From Oceanobacillus kimchii X50 (GTDB lineage: Bacteria; Bacillota; Bacilli; Bacillales; Amphibacillaceae), in assembly GCF_000340475.1 (NCBI RefSeq), contig NZ_CM001792.1, forward strand, positions 1,696,659-1,760,658: a DNA stretch of 64,000 bases, given 5' to 3'. Positions 1-8,944 of the stretch are shown in pieces. The notes under the pieces were generated by a model. The model did no database searches and had not been told where the DNA came from. It worked only from the letters and a program-made list of their open reading frames with translations. Both the position numbers and the translations under genes were made by a program. Each line of letters starts with the position of its first letter. Positions within the stretch are counted from its first letter, which is position 1.

Positions 1-2
1 CA

Positions 3-425
3 ATTACGATGGTTTTCGTAAGAATGCGTGCGTCAAAAAAACCTGCGACAATAAAGAAGATTATTTTACCTCCAATTTTTATGAGTACAGGAGCGTTAAT
101 GTTTGTTCTACCAATATTTCATATTTCATGGTTGCAGGTGTTAGAAGCACTTGTTGTAGGAATGATATTTTCTATATTTTTAATTAAAACCTCACGTCTT
201 GAAATAATCGGTAACGATATTTATGTGAAACCGTCTAAAGTTTTTCCTTTTATTTTAATAGGGTTATTAGTGATTCGAATTACTATTAAGATTATTATAG
301 GAAGCACGATTTCTGTAGGAGAAACAACAGGAATGTTCTTCTTATTAGCACTTGGAATGATAGGAACTTGGAGGCTTGCAATGCTCTATCAATATTTGCA
401 GCTTAATAAAAAACAATGTGCTTAA
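3..425 (+). CDS. ccdC: CcdC-like cytochrome c biogenesis membrane protein (5' end cut by window)
   Basis: Integral membrane protein of the CcdC (YneJ) family, associated with cytochrome c maturation in Bacillus. The frame is open to the left edge, and the family normally has about 160 residues, so roughly 20 N-terminal residues lie outside the window. The first internal ATG is at position 9. Four hydrophobic segments are visible after a basic stretch (RMRASKKPATIKK), with the family-like runs LPPIFMSTGALMF and SIFLIKTSRLEI. The convergent neighbour is a YneK homologue, the same pairing as in B. subtilis. A bidirectional hairpin terminator sits between them. The family assignment is from remembered similarity; the exact biochemical role of CcdC is not established. 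Confidence 0.85.
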   Translation: MTMVFVRMRASKKPATIKKIILPPIFMSTGALMFVLPIFHISWLQVLEALVVGMIFSIFLIKTSRLEIIGNDIYVKPSKVFPFILIGLLVIRITIKIIIGSTISVGETTGMFFLLALGMIGTWRLAMLYQYLQLNKKQCA

Positions 426-447
426 GATAGTGGCACATTGTTTTTTA
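408..447. terminator. Bidirectional terminator between ccdC and yneK
   Basis: Inverted repeat AAACAATGTGC / GCACATTGTTT with an 11-base loop. It is flanked by A-run and T-run tails on both sides, so it can serve the two convergent genes. It overlaps the last codons of both. Confidence 0.85.
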
Positions 448-909
448 TTTTTGATATTTTTCTCTCCAATCGAAGTCATAATTATCTTTTGACTGTTGGA
501 AAAGTGGTTCATATGGAGTTGTATCAATACTCTTCTCCTTTAATTTTTTTCTTAAAAATTTATGATCGCGTTTTGGTGTAGCAATAATATATCCTTCGAT
601 TATGGTTGAACGTTGAATGATATTTTCTTGTTTATTAATAGATAGCTCACCGATTTTACTGGCAATTCTTTGTCTTGCCACATCTCGAAATAGTTCGGGT
701 ACGGGTGAAACAAGTTCTTCCAAGAATTCTTTTTCTTCATCTTTCCATTTATGTCTAGTCTCTTCTAAATAGTGTTCTTCCCAGTCCATAATGGACTTTC
801 CATCTTCTTTTGGAAGACGTTTCAAAAACTTACGAAACATAAAGTAACCACCTATAGCCATAAGGCTAATCAGCAAAAATCCCCATATAACTAATATAAT
901 AGACATCAT
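445..909 (-). CDS. yneK: YneK-like DUF2621 membrane-anchored protein
   Basis: A 154-residue protein with one N-terminal transmembrane helix (about residues 3-24, rich in I, L, V and G) followed by a charged, mostly helical cytoplasmic domain. The tail FDWREKYQK is typical of the family as I remember it. It corresponds by size, layout and position (convergent with ccdC) to B. subtilis YneK, DUF2621. Function is unknown. Two adjacent ATG codons at 909 and 906 could each be the start; the preceding AGGA favours neither clearly. Confidence 0.75.
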   Translation of the reverse strand: MMSIILVIWGFLLISLMAIGGYFMFRKFLKRLPKEDGKSIMDWEEHYLEETRHKWKDEEKEFLEELVSPVPELFRDVARQRIASKIGELSINKQENIIQRSTIIEGYIIATPKRDHKFLRKKLKEKSIDTTPYEPLFQQSKDNYDFDWREKYQK

Positions 910-1132
910 AATAACGCATCCTGTTCTTAAATTAAAAAAACTTATGAATATTGTTTAATATTATAATAATTAATTTATTTTTTAATGTTTTTGTAGTAAC
1001 ATAAACATAATCATTGGATAAAATTGTCTTTGATTTCATTATAATGTCAATTAATCTTAATAACAAGTGTCATATATCAATCGTCATAATCATACATATT
1101 ATGTAAAAGGTAATTCTGGAAGGAGCACAGTT

Positions 1133-2227
1133 ATGAAAAATAAAAAAGATAACTATGTAACAGAACGGAACTCGAAAACTCCTGAAAGTCTTAAAAATAT
1201 ACAGCATGCAACAGACTTGCCTGACGAAATTATAAATTGGATAGATAAGAAGAGTGATGGAATATTTGTTTTATTAGATTCAGTTGGTGAAATATTATAT
1301 ATTACAGAATCTATCGAACGGATTTTAGGTTTTTCTCCATCAAAACTAGTGGGATTACATTGGGATGAAATGGTTTCTGGAAAGGATGTAGAATTCGCTA
1401 GAAGAAAAGCTGAGTTAACAAAGAAGACTATGAGAGATTTCAATCTAAATGTTCTTAATAACGATGGAGATTATGTTCCACTCACTTGCGAATTCGAATA
1501 TTATAGAAATGTTGATAATCAAACTTATGTATTAGTTTATTTGAAAGATCTTACCGTAAAGAAGGAATTAGAAGATATGATGGTTCGTTCAGAAAAAATG
1601 AATGTTGCAGGTCAATTAGCTGCCGGCATAGCACATGAAATTAGAAATCCACTCACATCATTAAAAGGTTTTCTACAATTACTTCAAGCTGGAGTTAACC
1701 ATAAAGAAGAATACTTTAATATTATGATAGAAGAGATAGAAAAGATAGAATCGATAACTTCTGAGTTATTATTTATTTCAAAACCACTAACAGATAATCG
1801 TTCGGAAGAAATTATAAGTGACATGATCAATGACGTTATTATGTTATTAAGTCCTCAGGCAAAACAAAAAAATATAAGTATTATGAAGGTAGGTTCTTGT
1901 AATCAAGCAATCGAATGTGACCGTTCACAAATCAAACAAGTGTTGATTAATTTAGTGAAGAATGCACTCGAAGCGATGGAAACAGGTGGGGAAATAATAT
2001 TAACTAGTGAGGAAGTAGGAGATAATGTTATTGTATCGGTTATTGATGAAGGAATTGGTATTCCAGAGGAGATACTACATAAGCTAGGGGAACCTTTTTT
2101 TACTACAAAACAAACTGGTACAGGCTTAGGATTATTAATTACGAAACAAATCTTAGAAGCGCATAACGCAAATTTTGAGGTGTACAATAATAAAGGGAAG
2201 GGTAGTACATTTAAACTTGTATTCTGA
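1133..2227 (+). CDS. PAS-domain sporulation-type sensor histidine kinase
   Basis: Soluble histidine kinase of 364 residues. A PAS sensor domain lies at about residues 29-140, then a HisKA dimerisation domain with the phosphorylated histidine in GIAHEIRNPL (His168), then a HATPase_c domain with the N box (LVKNALEAM), G1 (DEGIGIP) and G2 (GTGLGL). No membrane segment and no adjacent response regulator, so it is an orphan kinase. The HEIRNPLTSLKGFLQLL signature is that of the KinA-KinE/Spo0F-phosphorylating kinases; a role in sporulation phosphorelay input is therefore likely but inferred. The reading frame opens at 1067, but ATG 1133 is preceded by GGAAGGAG with good spacing and is taken as the start. 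Confidence 0.85.
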   Translation: MKNKKDNYVTERNSKTPESLKNIQHATDLPDEIINWIDKKSDGIFVLLDSVGEILYITESIERILGFSPSKLVGLHWDEMVSGKDVEFARRKAELTKKTMRDFNLNVLNNDGDYVPLTCEFEYYRNVDNQTYVLVYLKDLTVKKELEDMMVRSEKMNVAGQLAAGIAHEIRNPLTSLKGFLQLLQAGVNHKEEYFNIMIEEIEKIESITSELLFISKPLTDNRSEEIISDMINDVIMLLSPQAKQKNISIMKVGSCNQAIECDRSQIKQVLINLVKNALEAMETGGEIILTSEEVGDNVIVSVIDEGIGIPEEILHKLGEPFFTTKQTGTGLGLLITKQILEAHNANFEVYNNKGKGSTFKLVF

Positions 2228-2256
2228 TAAATTATAACTTTCCTTATAGTACTAAT

Positions 2257-2271
2257 ATAAGCTTATGTTAT
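2257..2271. promoter_or_regulatory. Candidate CcpC box upstream of aconitase
   Basis: The sequence ATAA-N7-TTAT matches the dyad known to bind CcpC, the citrate-responsive repressor of citB in B. subtilis. Here it lies about 60 bases upstream of the -35 element, further than in B. subtilis. The motif is AT-rich and short, so chance occurrence is possible. Confidence 0.35.
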
Positions 2272-2315
2272 AGGGTTACATAACTAATTCGAATATAGTT
2301 TTCAAGGATTTATAA

Positions 2316-2344
2316 TTGTTTTATTGTTTAGATTCCTATATTAT
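2316..2344 (+). promoter_or_regulatory. Probable sigma-A promoter of the aconitase gene
   Basis: TTGTTT (2316-2321), a 17-base spacer and TATTAT (2339-2344). It is followed by about 100 bases of leader before the start codon. It is the best-spaced pair in the 220-base gap. Confidence 0.5.
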
Positions 2345-2448
2345 AAGTATGTAAGGTCGACTAATTTAAAATATGTGTTTGATTAAAAAAAGTAATACCT
2401 CATTAACTTAATTTTAATGAGGCTGAGCAAATGAAAGGGGTAACATAT

Positions 2449-5160
2449 ATGACTGACAACAATGCGTTTAACGCAAGGAAGCAGTTCGAATTAAACGGTA
2501 AAAAGTATAACTACTACCGTTTAAGAAACTTAGAAGAAGCTGGTAAGGGCAAATTAGATCGTTTACCATTTTCTGTTCGAGTTCTTTTAGAATCCTTACT
2601 TCGTCAACATGATGGGCATCAAATTAAGGACGAACACGTGGAGTCCCTAGCGAACTGGGGAACAAAAAAGGCAAGTGGGGCAGATGTTCCTTTTAAACCT
2701 TCACGTGTAATATTGCAAGATTTTACAGGTGTTCCTGCAGTGGTAGACCTTGCTTCCTTACGTAAAGCAATGGTAGATCTAGGTGGCGAACCAAACAAAA
2801 TCAATCCAGAAGTTCCAGTAGATCTAGTTATTGATCACTCCGTACAAGTAGACCAATATGGAACTCAAAATGCATTAAAAGCAAATATGGATCTTGAATT
2901 TGAGCGGAATGCAGAGCGTTATGAATTCCTTAACTGGGCACAAAAAGCATTTAATAATTACCGCGCAGTTCCACCTGCAACTGGTATTGTCCACCAAGTT
3001 AATTTAGAGTACATCGCGAACGTTGTGCATGCTTTAGAAACCGAAGATGGCACGTATGATGCATTTCCAGATACTTTAGTTGGTACCGATTCGCATACGA
3101 CAATGATTAATGGTCTTGGTATTCTTGGTTGGGGTGTAGGTGGTATCGAAGCTGAAGCTGGAATGCTAGGACAGCCTTCTTACTTCCCAGCACCAGAGGT
3201 TATTGGTGTTAAATTTACTGGTACGTTCCCTAACGGAACAACTGCTACAGACCTTGCTTTAAAAGTAACTCAAGTATTACGTGAGCAAAATGTAGTTGGT
3301 AAATTTGTGGAATACTTTGGACCAGGATTAAAAGATATGCCACTTGCAGATCGTGCAACCATTTCTAACATGGCTCCAGAATACGGTGCAACTTGTGGTT
3401 TCTTCCCAATTGACCAGGAGTCATTAGATTACTTGAAGCTTACTGGTCGTGACGATGAGCTAATCGCACTTGTTGAAAAGTATTGTAAAGAAAATGATTT
3501 ATGGTATGATGCAGATCAAAAAGATCCAGAGTATACACAAGTCATTGAAATTGACCTTTCTGATCTTGAGCCAAATCTATCCGGACCAAAACGTCCACAA
3601 GATTTGATTGCATTATCTGATATGAAAAAAGAATTTAATAAAGCGATTACTGCTCCAGAGGGTAATCAAGGCTTTGGCATGGACAAATCTGAGTTTGATA
3701 AAGAAGTTACTGTAAATCATCCAAATGGTAAAGAATCTGTGATGAAAACAGGTGCGCTTGCTATTGCTGCAATCACTTCTTGTACAAATACATCTAACCC
3801 TTATGTAATGTTAGGTGCGGGCTTAGTGGCGAAAAAAGCTGTAGAAAAAGGACTTCATGTGCCAGAATACGTAAAAACTTCGTTAGCTCCTGGTTCCAAG
3901 GTTGTTACTCGTTATCTTGAAGATGCCGGATTACAAAGCTATCTAGACCAACTAGGATTTAACTTAGTAGGTTACGGTTGTACGACTTGTATAGGTAATT
4001 CTGGTCCATTACGTGAAGAAATAGAGCAAGCTATTATGGATAGTGATTTAATTGCTTCTTCTGTACTTTCTGGTAACCGTAACTTTGAAGGTCGTATTCA
4101 CCCACTTGTAAAAGCAAACTATTTAGCATCTCCACCATTAGTGGTTGCTTATGCTCTAGCAGGTACAGTAGATATCGACCTATCTAAAGAACCTCTTGCA
4201 AAAGACAAAGACGGTAACGATGTTTACATGAATGATATCTGGCCAACATTAACTGAAATTAAAGAAGAGGTTGAAAAAGTAGTTACGCCGGAAATATTCC
4301 GTAAAGAATATGAAGATGTATTCACTTCTAATGATAAGTGGAATGAAATTGATACGACTGATGAACCATTATTCGAATGGGATGATGATTCTACGTATAT
4401 TCAAAATCCTCCGTTCTTTGAAGGGTTATCTGCAGAAGCCGGTAAAGTGGAAGCTTTAAACAATTTACGTGCGATTGGATTATTTGGGGATTCTGTAACA
4501 ACTGACCATATTTCACCTGCTGGTGCGATTGCAAAAGATATGCCTGCAGGTAAGTTCTTGCAAGATAAAGGTGTATCTCCAAGAAACTTTAACTCTTATG
4601 GTTCTCGACGTGGTAACCATGAGATTATGATGAGAGGTACATTTGCAAATATCCGAATCCGTAACCTTTTAGCTCCTGGGACAGAAGGTGGTTATACTAC
4701 TTACTGGCCAACTGGAGAGATTATGCCAATCTATGATGCTGCTATGAAGTATCAAGCAGATGGTACAGGTCTAGTAGTTATTGGTGGTAAAGACTACGGT
4801 ATGGGGTCATCACGTGACTGGGCTGCAAAAGGTACAAATCTATTAGGTATCAAAACGGTTATAGCTGAGAGTTTTGAGCGTATTCACCGTTCAAATTTAG
4901 TAATGATGGGTGTATTACCATTGCAATTTGAAAAAGGGGATAGTGCGAAGAAATTAGGTCTGACTGGAAAAGAATCATTTGATGTGACAATTTATGAATC
5001 AGTTAAACCAGGAGAACTTGTAGAAGTAACTGCTACAGATGAAGAAGGTAAAGTAACGAAATTTAATGCAGTTGCACGTTTTGATAGTGATGTAGAAATT
5101 GACTACTATCGTCATGGTGGTATCTTGAGAATGGTATTACGTGATAAAGTTCAAGTATAA
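2449..5160 (+). CDS. citB: Aconitate hydratase A (aconitase)
   Basis: Monomeric 903-residue aconitase of the AcnA/IRP1 type, converting citrate to isocitrate in the TCA cycle. The cubane [4Fe-4S] ligands are visible as Cys in [10 protein letters not shown] and two Cys in [12 protein letters not shown]. The substrate-binding SDSHTT-like loop appears as [11 protein letters not shown]. The C-terminal swivel domain carries [13 protein letters not shown] and the [13 protein letters not shown] arginine loop. Full length for the family. ATG 2449 (after AAAGGGG) is preferred over the in-frame ATG at 2431, which lies inside the Shine-Dalgarno region. In B. subtilis this protein also binds RNA when its cluster is lost; nothing here tests that. 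It sits alone between its own promoter and terminator. Confidence 0.98.
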   Translation: MTDNNAFNARKQFELNGKKYNYYRLRNLEEAGKGKLDRLPFSVRVLLESLLRQHDGHQIKDEHVESLANWGTKKASGADVPFKPSRVILQDFTGVPAVVDLASLRKAMVDLGGEPNKINPEVPVDLVIDHSVQVDQYGTQNALKANMDLEFERNAERYEFLNWAQKAFNNYRAVPPATGIVHQVNLEYIANVVHALETEDGTYDAFPDTLVGTDSHTTMINGLGILGWGVGGIEAEAGMLGQPSYFPAPEVIGVKFTGTFPNGTTATDLALKVTQVLREQNVVGKFVEYFGPGLKDMPLADRATISNMAPEYGATCGFFPIDQESLDYLKLTGRDDELIALVEKYCKENDLWYDADQKDPEYTQVIEIDLSDLEPNLSGPKRPQDLIALSDMKKEFNKAITAPEGNQGFGMDKSEFDKEVTVNHPNGKESVMKTGALAIAAITSCTNTSNPYVMLGAGLVAKKAVEKGLHVPEYVKTSLAPGSKVVTRYLEDAGLQSYLDQLGFNLVGYGCTTCIGNSGPLREEIEQAIMDSDLIASSVLSGNRNFEGRIHPLVKANYLASPPLVVAYALAGTVDIDLSKEPLAKDKDGNDVYMNDIWPTLTEIKEEVEKVVTPEIFRKEYEDVFTSNDKWNEIDTTDEPLFEWDDDSTYIQNPPFFEGLSAEAGKVEALNNLRAIGLFGDSVTTDHISPAGAIAKDMPAGKFLQDKGVSPRNFNSYGSRRGNHEIMMRGTFANIRIRNLLAPGTEGGYTTYWPTGEIMPIYDAAMKYQADGTGLVVIGGKDYGMGSSRDWAAKGTNLLGIKTVIAESFERIHRSNLVMMGVLPLQFEKGDSAKKLGLTGKESFDVTIYESVKPGELVEVTATDEEGKVTKFNAVARFDSDVEIDYYRHGGILRMVLRDKVQV

Positions 5161-5177
5161 TTGAATGAATAACTAAA

Positions 5178-5217
5178 AAGGAGTCCTTGCATAGAATTGC
5201 GGGGGCTCTTTTTTATT
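5178..5217 (+). terminator. Terminator after aconitase
   Basis: GAGTCCTTGCA / TGCGGGGGCTC hairpin with G-T pairs and a short loop, followed by a T run. It closes the citB transcript. Confidence 0.75.
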
Positions 5218-5351
5218 ATGAACCTGTTTTTTCTTTCACTGTATTGTTGATAAAATATGTCTATTTTTTTAACTGCTATGTATTTACTTTACAAAGCGTA
5301 ATTACCAACTTAGGATAGAATTAACTGGAAAATAAGATGGAGTTGGCAAAC

Positions 5352-5945
5352 ATGTTTAAGAAGATTTTTGGATTCATGCTTCTATTAGTATTAATAGGAA
5401 TATTACTTAGCAATATCATTCAAAGTAATTACGAGGGAAACCATTCAGAACCCGATTATCATGTAACAGGTGATGATAATATGCAGGGTGGCACTATTGC
5501 ACCTGTAGAAAGTGTTGGACTTGAACCAGGGGATAAAGCTCCTGATTTTGAGCTAGAAACATTAGACGGGGAATCATTTCGTTTGTCGGATTATCAGGGC
5601 AAAAAGGTAATCCTTAATTTTTGGTATACATGGTGCCCACCGTGCAAAGAAGAAATGCCAGAGATGCAACAGTTTTATGATGATTATAAAGACGAAATCG
5701 AAATAGTAACGATTAATATGACAGAATATGAAAAAAAACAACAGGATGTTCAAGAATTTATTGATGAGTATGATTTTACTTTTACTGTTCCATTAGATAA
5801 GAATTCAGAGGTGGCAGATGCATATACGATATATGCTGCACCGTCTACATATTTTATTGGAACGGATGGTACAGTTCAACAACCAAGAAAGATCGGACCA
5901 ATGGATTATGAATTTATGCAAGAAATGGTTGAAGGTTTAAATTGA
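5352..5945 (+). CDS. yneN: Membrane-anchored thioredoxin-like thiol-disulfide protein (YneN/TlpA type)
   Basis: A 197-residue protein with an N-terminal membrane anchor (residues 5-24), a low-complexity linker, and an AlkC/TSA-TlpA thioredoxin fold facing outside. The active site is WCPPCK with cysteines at 95 and 98, and the cis-proline loop is IYAAPSTYFI. The position right after aconitase matches yneN in B. subtilis. The family reduces extracytoplasmic disulfides, for example in cytochrome c maturation (ResA) or spore formation (StoA). The ccdC-like gene nearby makes the first plausible, but the partner is not visible. ATG 5352 has GGAG nine bases upstream; the upstream ATG at 5337 overlaps that site and is less likely. 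Confidence 0.85.
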   Translation: MFKKIFGFMLLLVLIGILLSNIIQSNYEGNHSEPDYHVTGDDNMQGGTIAPVESVGLEPGDKAPDFELETLDGESFRLSDYQGKKVILNFWYTWCPPCKEEMPEMQQFYDDYKDEIEIVTINMTEYEKKQQDVQEFIDEYDFTFTVPLDKNSEVADAYTIYAAPSTYFIGTDGTVQQPRKIGPMDYEFMQEMVEGLN

Positions 5946-6003
5946 TAACATGATTATAATTGTTTAAATAATTGGTAATACTTCACAAAAAGGAGGTATT
6001 GCC

Positions 6004-6147
6004 ATGTCTTTAAAAAAGAAACTGAATTTTGAAGAATTGGTAGCAGAAAATAGAAAACAAATATTAGCAGATCGTTTAATAATGGAGAAAATTGAACAAT
6101 CAATGGATCAACGAATGGAACAATCCATTAAGAAAGTACAAGATTAA
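6004..6147 (+). CDS. FbpB-like small basic protein
   Basis: A 47-residue ORF with a very strong Shine-Dalgarno (AAAGGAGG). It reads MSLKKKLNFEELVAENRK and then a charged amphipathic helix with many K, R, E and Q. The opening LSFEELV.EN-type pattern is the hallmark of the Fur-regulated basic protein B family, which assists the small RNA FsrA in iron sparing in B. subtilis. Conserved context in other genomes cannot be checked here. I looked for a Fur box in the 58 bases upstream and did not find a convincing one, so iron regulation is not shown. A hairpin with a T run follows. Confidence 0.7.
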   Translation: MSLKKKLNFEELVAENRKQILADRLIMEKIEQSMDQRMEQSIKKVQD

Positions 6148-6149
6148 TA

Positions 6150-6192
6150 AAAGGGGGGCATCCGACAACATAATGTTGGAGCCTTTTTTTAT
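6150..6192 (+). terminator. Probable terminator after the FbpB-like gene
   Basis: Imperfect hairpin (CAAC-ATAAT-GTTG core extended by GGC...GCC with bulges) followed by a run of seven T. Confidence 0.5.
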
Positions 6193-6348
6193 AGAGCAGT
6201 CTATTTTATTATTACTATTACCTAATTTTGTATTAAGTGGATTCCAGGCCTGGTTTTTAAAGCAACAAATAGAATAAATGAGTTTAATTATTTCATCTTC
6301 CAAATCCGTTGTGATAGGATAATATCAGGATGAATAGGGGGAAGGACA

Positions 6349-6771
6349 TTGTTAACAGTAAAAACACCAATAGAAGTACGTTATCAGGAAACAGATCAAA
6401 TGGGAGTCGTATATCATGCAAACTACTTAGTTTGGTTTGAAATAGGAAGAACCAAGTATATAGAAGCAATAGGCCTAAAATATAATGATATGGAAAATCA
6501 TGGGGTAGTTTCACCTGTTATTGATGCAAATATATCTTTTAAAAGACCAATACGCTATGCAGAAGAAACGTATGTTGAAACCTGGTTAGAATCTTATGAT
6601 GGAGTTCGAACGGTTTATGGCTATAATATCATTAATGAACAAGGGAAAGTAGCTGTAGAAGGAACAACTACACATACAATTGTCAATAAAGAAACATTCC
6701 GACCTTTATCCGTTCGCAGGACTTTTCCAGAATGGCATCAAGCATATCAAGAACAATTAGAAGGGGAATAG
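6349..6771 (+). CDS. yneP: Acyl-CoA thioesterase, hot-dog fold (YneP/YbgC type)
   Basis: A 140-residue single-domain hot-dog thioesterase of the 4-hydroxybenzoyl-CoA thioesterase/YbgC/FadM family, hydrolysing acyl-CoA thioesters. The diagnostic N-terminal motif is ETDQMGVVYHANYLVWFE, where Asp (in TDQMG) and the HANY segment form the active-site loop. The start is TTG at 6349, preceded by GGGGGAAGGA. The next gene begins four bases after its stop, so the two are co-transcribed and probably coupled. Position and neighbour match yneP-yneQ of B. subtilis. Physiological substrate is unknown. Confidence 0.85.
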   Translation: MLTVKTPIEVRYQETDQMGVVYHANYLVWFEIGRTKYIEAIGLKYNDMENHGVVSPVIDANISFKRPIRYAEETYVETWLESYDGVRTVYGYNIINEQGKVAVEGTTTHTIVNKETFRPLSVRRTFPEWHQAYQEQLEGE

Positions 6772-6774
6772 TTA

Positions 6775-7077
6775 ATGGCTTTTGGCTTAAAGCGAGAAGA
6801 ACTTCAAAGTTGGAAAGAAAATGTCCGGTCTGGAAAAATTGATTTTTTAACGCATTATTGGTTAGACGATCGTTTTCCCGGGTGTAATACAGTTACAAAA
6901 GTAGGCTGCAGCGATCTAAACAAGTTAAAAGCATGGGGAAGAAAGCATGGCCTACAAGATAACTGGATTGATATGAATGAAGAATTTCCTCATTATGATT
7001 TGTTTGGAGATTTTCAAATTAAAATTCTGAGAGAAGAAGAACAATGGAATCAAATCCAGAGGTTTAAATTAGAATAG
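6775..7077 (+). CDS. yneQ: YneQ-like conserved hypothetical protein
   Basis: A 100-residue soluble protein without recognisable catalytic motif, matching YneQ of B. subtilis by size and by lying directly after the thioesterase. It contains two cysteines (DDRFPGCNTVTKVGC) and several tryptophans (W15, W27, W55, W64). It begins three bases after the yneP stop and has no separate promoter. Function unknown; the only hint is the linkage with a thioesterase. Confidence 0.75.
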   Translation: MAFGLKREELQSWKENVRSGKIDFLTHYWLDDRFPGCNTVTKVGCSDLNKLKAWGRKHGLQDNWIDMNEEFPHYDLFGDFQIKILREEEQWNQIQRFKLE

Positions 7078-7091
7078 AAAGTGTACCATAC

Positions 7092-7131
7092 CAAAAATCC
7101 GAGTTCTTTTTAACAAGAACTCGGATTTTTA
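7092..7131 (+). terminator. Terminator of the yneP-yneQ operon
   Basis: Perfect 16-base stem AAAAATCCGAGTTCTT / AAGAACTCGGATTTTT with a short loop and T tail. Confidence 0.92.
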
Positions 7132-7150
7132 AGTAGATCAAATTCATTAT

Positions 7151-7324
7151 AATATATTTTGCATGAAATCCGAATGCTGCTCTATTTGATTTCCATTGCA
7201 GTCGGACGTTTTTAGCAGGGAGTTGTTCCAGTAATCCTAAACATAAATATTTAACTATCACTGCATATTTGTTTATAAATGGACCTTGCTAATGGAATCT
7301 TAGCAGCATTTTCATTAAAATATT
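7151..7324. repeat. MITE-like palindromic intergenic element
   Basis: A gene-free stretch whose ends are imperfect inverted repeats. The left arm reads ATATTTT-gc-ATGAAA then AATGCTGCT and, a few bases on, TTCCATTGCA. The reverse complement of the right arm reads ATATTTT-a-ATGAAA, AATGCTGCT and TTCCATTAGCA, in the same order. The arms are about 50 bases each and enclose roughly 70 bases. No transposase is encoded; a 65-codon minus-strand frame across it looks like chance. It lies immediately next to the yneR stop codon. A small non-autonomous element or a folded dispersed repeat fits; copies elsewhere would need a genome search. Confidence 0.5.
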
Positions 7325-7326
7325 GA

Positions 7327-7620
7327 TTAAGCGTCTGGGTATTCTATTTTCGGTTCGCCGTTTTTGGTATCAAAGGAAACGGAAAGGTTACTATCTTCAA
7401 AATACCATGCATCCGATTCTTCTACAAAGAATTGGATATTATCTAAAGTCGTAGAGGCATGCGCATTTTTAGGAGATTCTTCTTTAACACCTAATGAGAA
7501 TCCAGCAATCCGACCACCGACTCCACCGTACCGTACAAAAAATCGAAGGGATGATTTTTCTGATAAATTTAATTCTTCTTTGTACCAAATTGCTGCTTCT
7601 TCCGATACATTAATCTTCAT
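7327..7620 (-). CDS. yneR: YneR-like HesB/IscA-fold protein lacking cysteines
   Basis: A 97-residue protein of the HesB/A-type iron-sulfur carrier fold, recognisable by the [17 protein letters not shown] core. It has no cysteine at all, so it cannot bind a cluster the way IscA or ErpA do; this is also the case for YneR-type proteins as I recall. The start is ATG 7620 with AAAAGGAG nine bases upstream; a TTG at 7629 lies too close to that site. The first ten bases overlap the end of the upstream yidD gene, so the two are translated in tandem. Confidence 0.8.
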   Translation of the reverse strand: MKINVSEEAAIWYKEELNLSEKSSLRFFVRYGGVGGRIAGFSLGVKEESPKNAHASTTLDNIQFFVEESDAWYFEDSNLSVSFDTKNGEPKIEYPDA

Positions 7621-7882
7621 GTCGAACAACTCCTTTTTCTAGCTCATTTTCGTTGTTGTTTTTTTCTTTTTTATCTGGAACAACATCCACTCCACCAGGG
7701 TGAAAAGGGTGACATTTACTAATCCTTTTTATAGTTAATATACCACCTTTGAAGGCACCGAAACGTTTGATTGCTTCTAATCCATACTCTGAACAAGTTG
7801 GATAAAAACGACAACTAGAAGGAGTGAAGGGGCTAATAGCACTTCGATAAAATTTTATTAGTCCGATAAAAATAAATTTCAT
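7610..7882 (-). CDS. yidD: YidD, membrane protein insertion efficiency factor
   Basis: A 90-residue protein with an amphipathic N-terminus ([19 protein letters not shown]) and the family signature [17 protein letters not shown] followed by [12 protein letters not shown], including three conserved cysteines. YidD assists insertion of inner membrane proteins together with YidC. Start ATG 7882 is preceded by GGAG; an upstream in-frame ATG at 7915 would overlap folE2 and has no ribosome site. The tail is rich in K, N and E. The gene follows folE2 by 13 bases and overlaps yneR by 11, so folE2-yidD-yneR is one transcript. Confidence 0.92.
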   Translation of the reverse strand: MKFIFIGLIKFYRSAISPFTPSSCRFYPTCSEYGLEAIKRFGAFKGGILTIKRISKCHPFHPGGVDVVPDKKEKNNNENELEKGVVRHED

Positions 7883-7895
7883 GAAATAATCTCCT

Positions 7896-8822
7896 TTATT
7901 CGGAGCTTTTATCATATGTTATTGATGCGATTGCGTCATGCATATGAATGGATTCTTCATTGCGACAAGAAACGTGAAACTTACTCACAAATGGCATCTC
8001 ATATAAATCTGCTGCAATGAGACGAACCATATCTTCTACAAAGCGTGGGTTCTCATATGCTTGTTCCGTTACCATCTTTTCATCAGTTCTTTTGAGTACA
8101 GGGTGGAGTCTTGCACTTGCATTACTTTCTGCAGCTTCTAATAATGCTAATTTCCAATCAATATTATCTTCGTCAAAATCTTCTATTAAAGTAGCCTCAA
8201 GAGTAACATTACCTCTCTGATTATGTGCACTATATTCACTAATTTCCTTTGAACATGGACATAACGTCGTAATCCAAGCTGATAATGAAACTTTTAGGCT
8301 GTATCCAGAATCTTTATCGTAGGTAATAGATAATTTAGCATCTGCATGATTCATTCCAGTGGATTGGGATTCTGGACCTTTACGTTCATAAAACCAAGGG
8401 AAGGCAACTTCTATAGTTGCATCATTTTGTTCTAATTTTCCAGAAAGCTCTTTTGTGAATCGTTTTAATTCTGATATAGAAATATTCATTCTATTAGAAC
8501 TATATTCTTGAAGTAACTCCATAAAACGACTCATATTCGTCCCTTTGGACATTGTAGGAATGCTAGATGAAAATTCAAATGTACCAATACTTGTTTGTTC
8601 TTTTGGTGCTAAATCACTGTAAATAAGAACAGGATATTTAACATTTGATACTCCGACTGCATCTAGCTTAAATAAAAAGTCTTTTTTGGTATTTTGTAAA
8701 TCAGCCATTTTATTTTTTTCAATTGGTTTCGTTTTTTCAATTGGTGGTACAGAACCGAATAATTTATGTCGTTCTTCCTTTGGTGGAAGTTGTTTTTTCG
8801 GTATTGATTTCATTTGTTGCAT
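7896..8822 (-). CDS. folE2: GTP cyclohydrolase FolE2 (type IB)
   Basis: A 308-residue GTP cyclohydrolase IB (FolE2/MptA family) making 7,8-dihydroneopterin triphosphate, the first step to folate and queuosine. Characteristic features are [10 protein letters not shown], the catalytic cysteine in [20 protein letters not shown] and [10 protein letters not shown]. FolE2 uses a looser metal requirement than zinc-dependent FolE and is often induced by zinc starvation through Zur. I found no convincing Zur palindrome in the 60 bases upstream, so zinc control is not shown. ATG 8822 follows GAAAGGG; the frame extends to 8879 but without a ribosome site. First gene of the folE2-yidD-yneR operon. Confidence 0.95.
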   Translation of the reverse strand: MQQMKSIPKKQLPPKEERHKLFGSVPPIEKTKPIEKNKMADLQNTKKDFLFKLDAVGVSNVKYPVLIYSDLAPKEQTSIGTFEFSSSIPTMSKGTNMSRFMELLQEYSSNRMNISISELKRFTKELSGKLEQNDATIEVAFPWFYERKGPESQSTGMNHADAKLSITYDKDSGYSLKVSLSAWITTLCPCSKEISEYSAHNQRGNVTLEATLIEDFDEDNIDWKLALLEAAESNASARLHPVLKRTDEKMVTEQAYENPRFVEDMVRLIAADLYEMPFVSKFHVSCRNEESIHMHDAIASITYDKSSE

Positions 8823-8893
8823 GGTGAAACACCCTTTCCTAGCAAAGAAGTGCTGTTTTTGTCGTATGAAGTCAAACATATTGACTAGGGTTT

Positions 8894-8922
8894 AGTATAC
8901 TTAATAGAAAACAATTATTCAA
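8894..8922 (-). promoter_or_regulatory. Sigma-A promoter of folE2 operon
   Basis: On the minus strand: TTGAAT (8922-8917), exactly 17 bases, TATACT (8899-8894). It lies about 70 bases ahead of the folE2 start. Confidence 0.65.
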
Positions 8923-8944
8923 TTTATCGGTCTTCTATTGCTTT

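Noticed and set aside
5946..6003. Possible Fur box upstream of the FbpB-like gene
   Set aside because: TGATAACATGATTATAA only loosely resembles the consensus, and the half-sites are out of register.
6092..6303. Plus- and minus-strand ORFs of 61-67 codons around 6.1-6.3 kb
   Set aside because: Both read across the FbpB-like gene and its terminator in the wrong frame. The 47-residue gene with AAAGGAGG is the real one.
7064..7261. Minus-strand 65-codon ORF overlapping the end of yneQ
   Set aside because: It runs through the terminator and the left arm of the palindromic element, has no ribosome site, and looks like a chance frame.
8823..8944. Possible Zur operator upstream of folE2
   Set aside because: No palindrome like the Bacillus Zur box was found in the gap; only a sigma-A promoter is supported.
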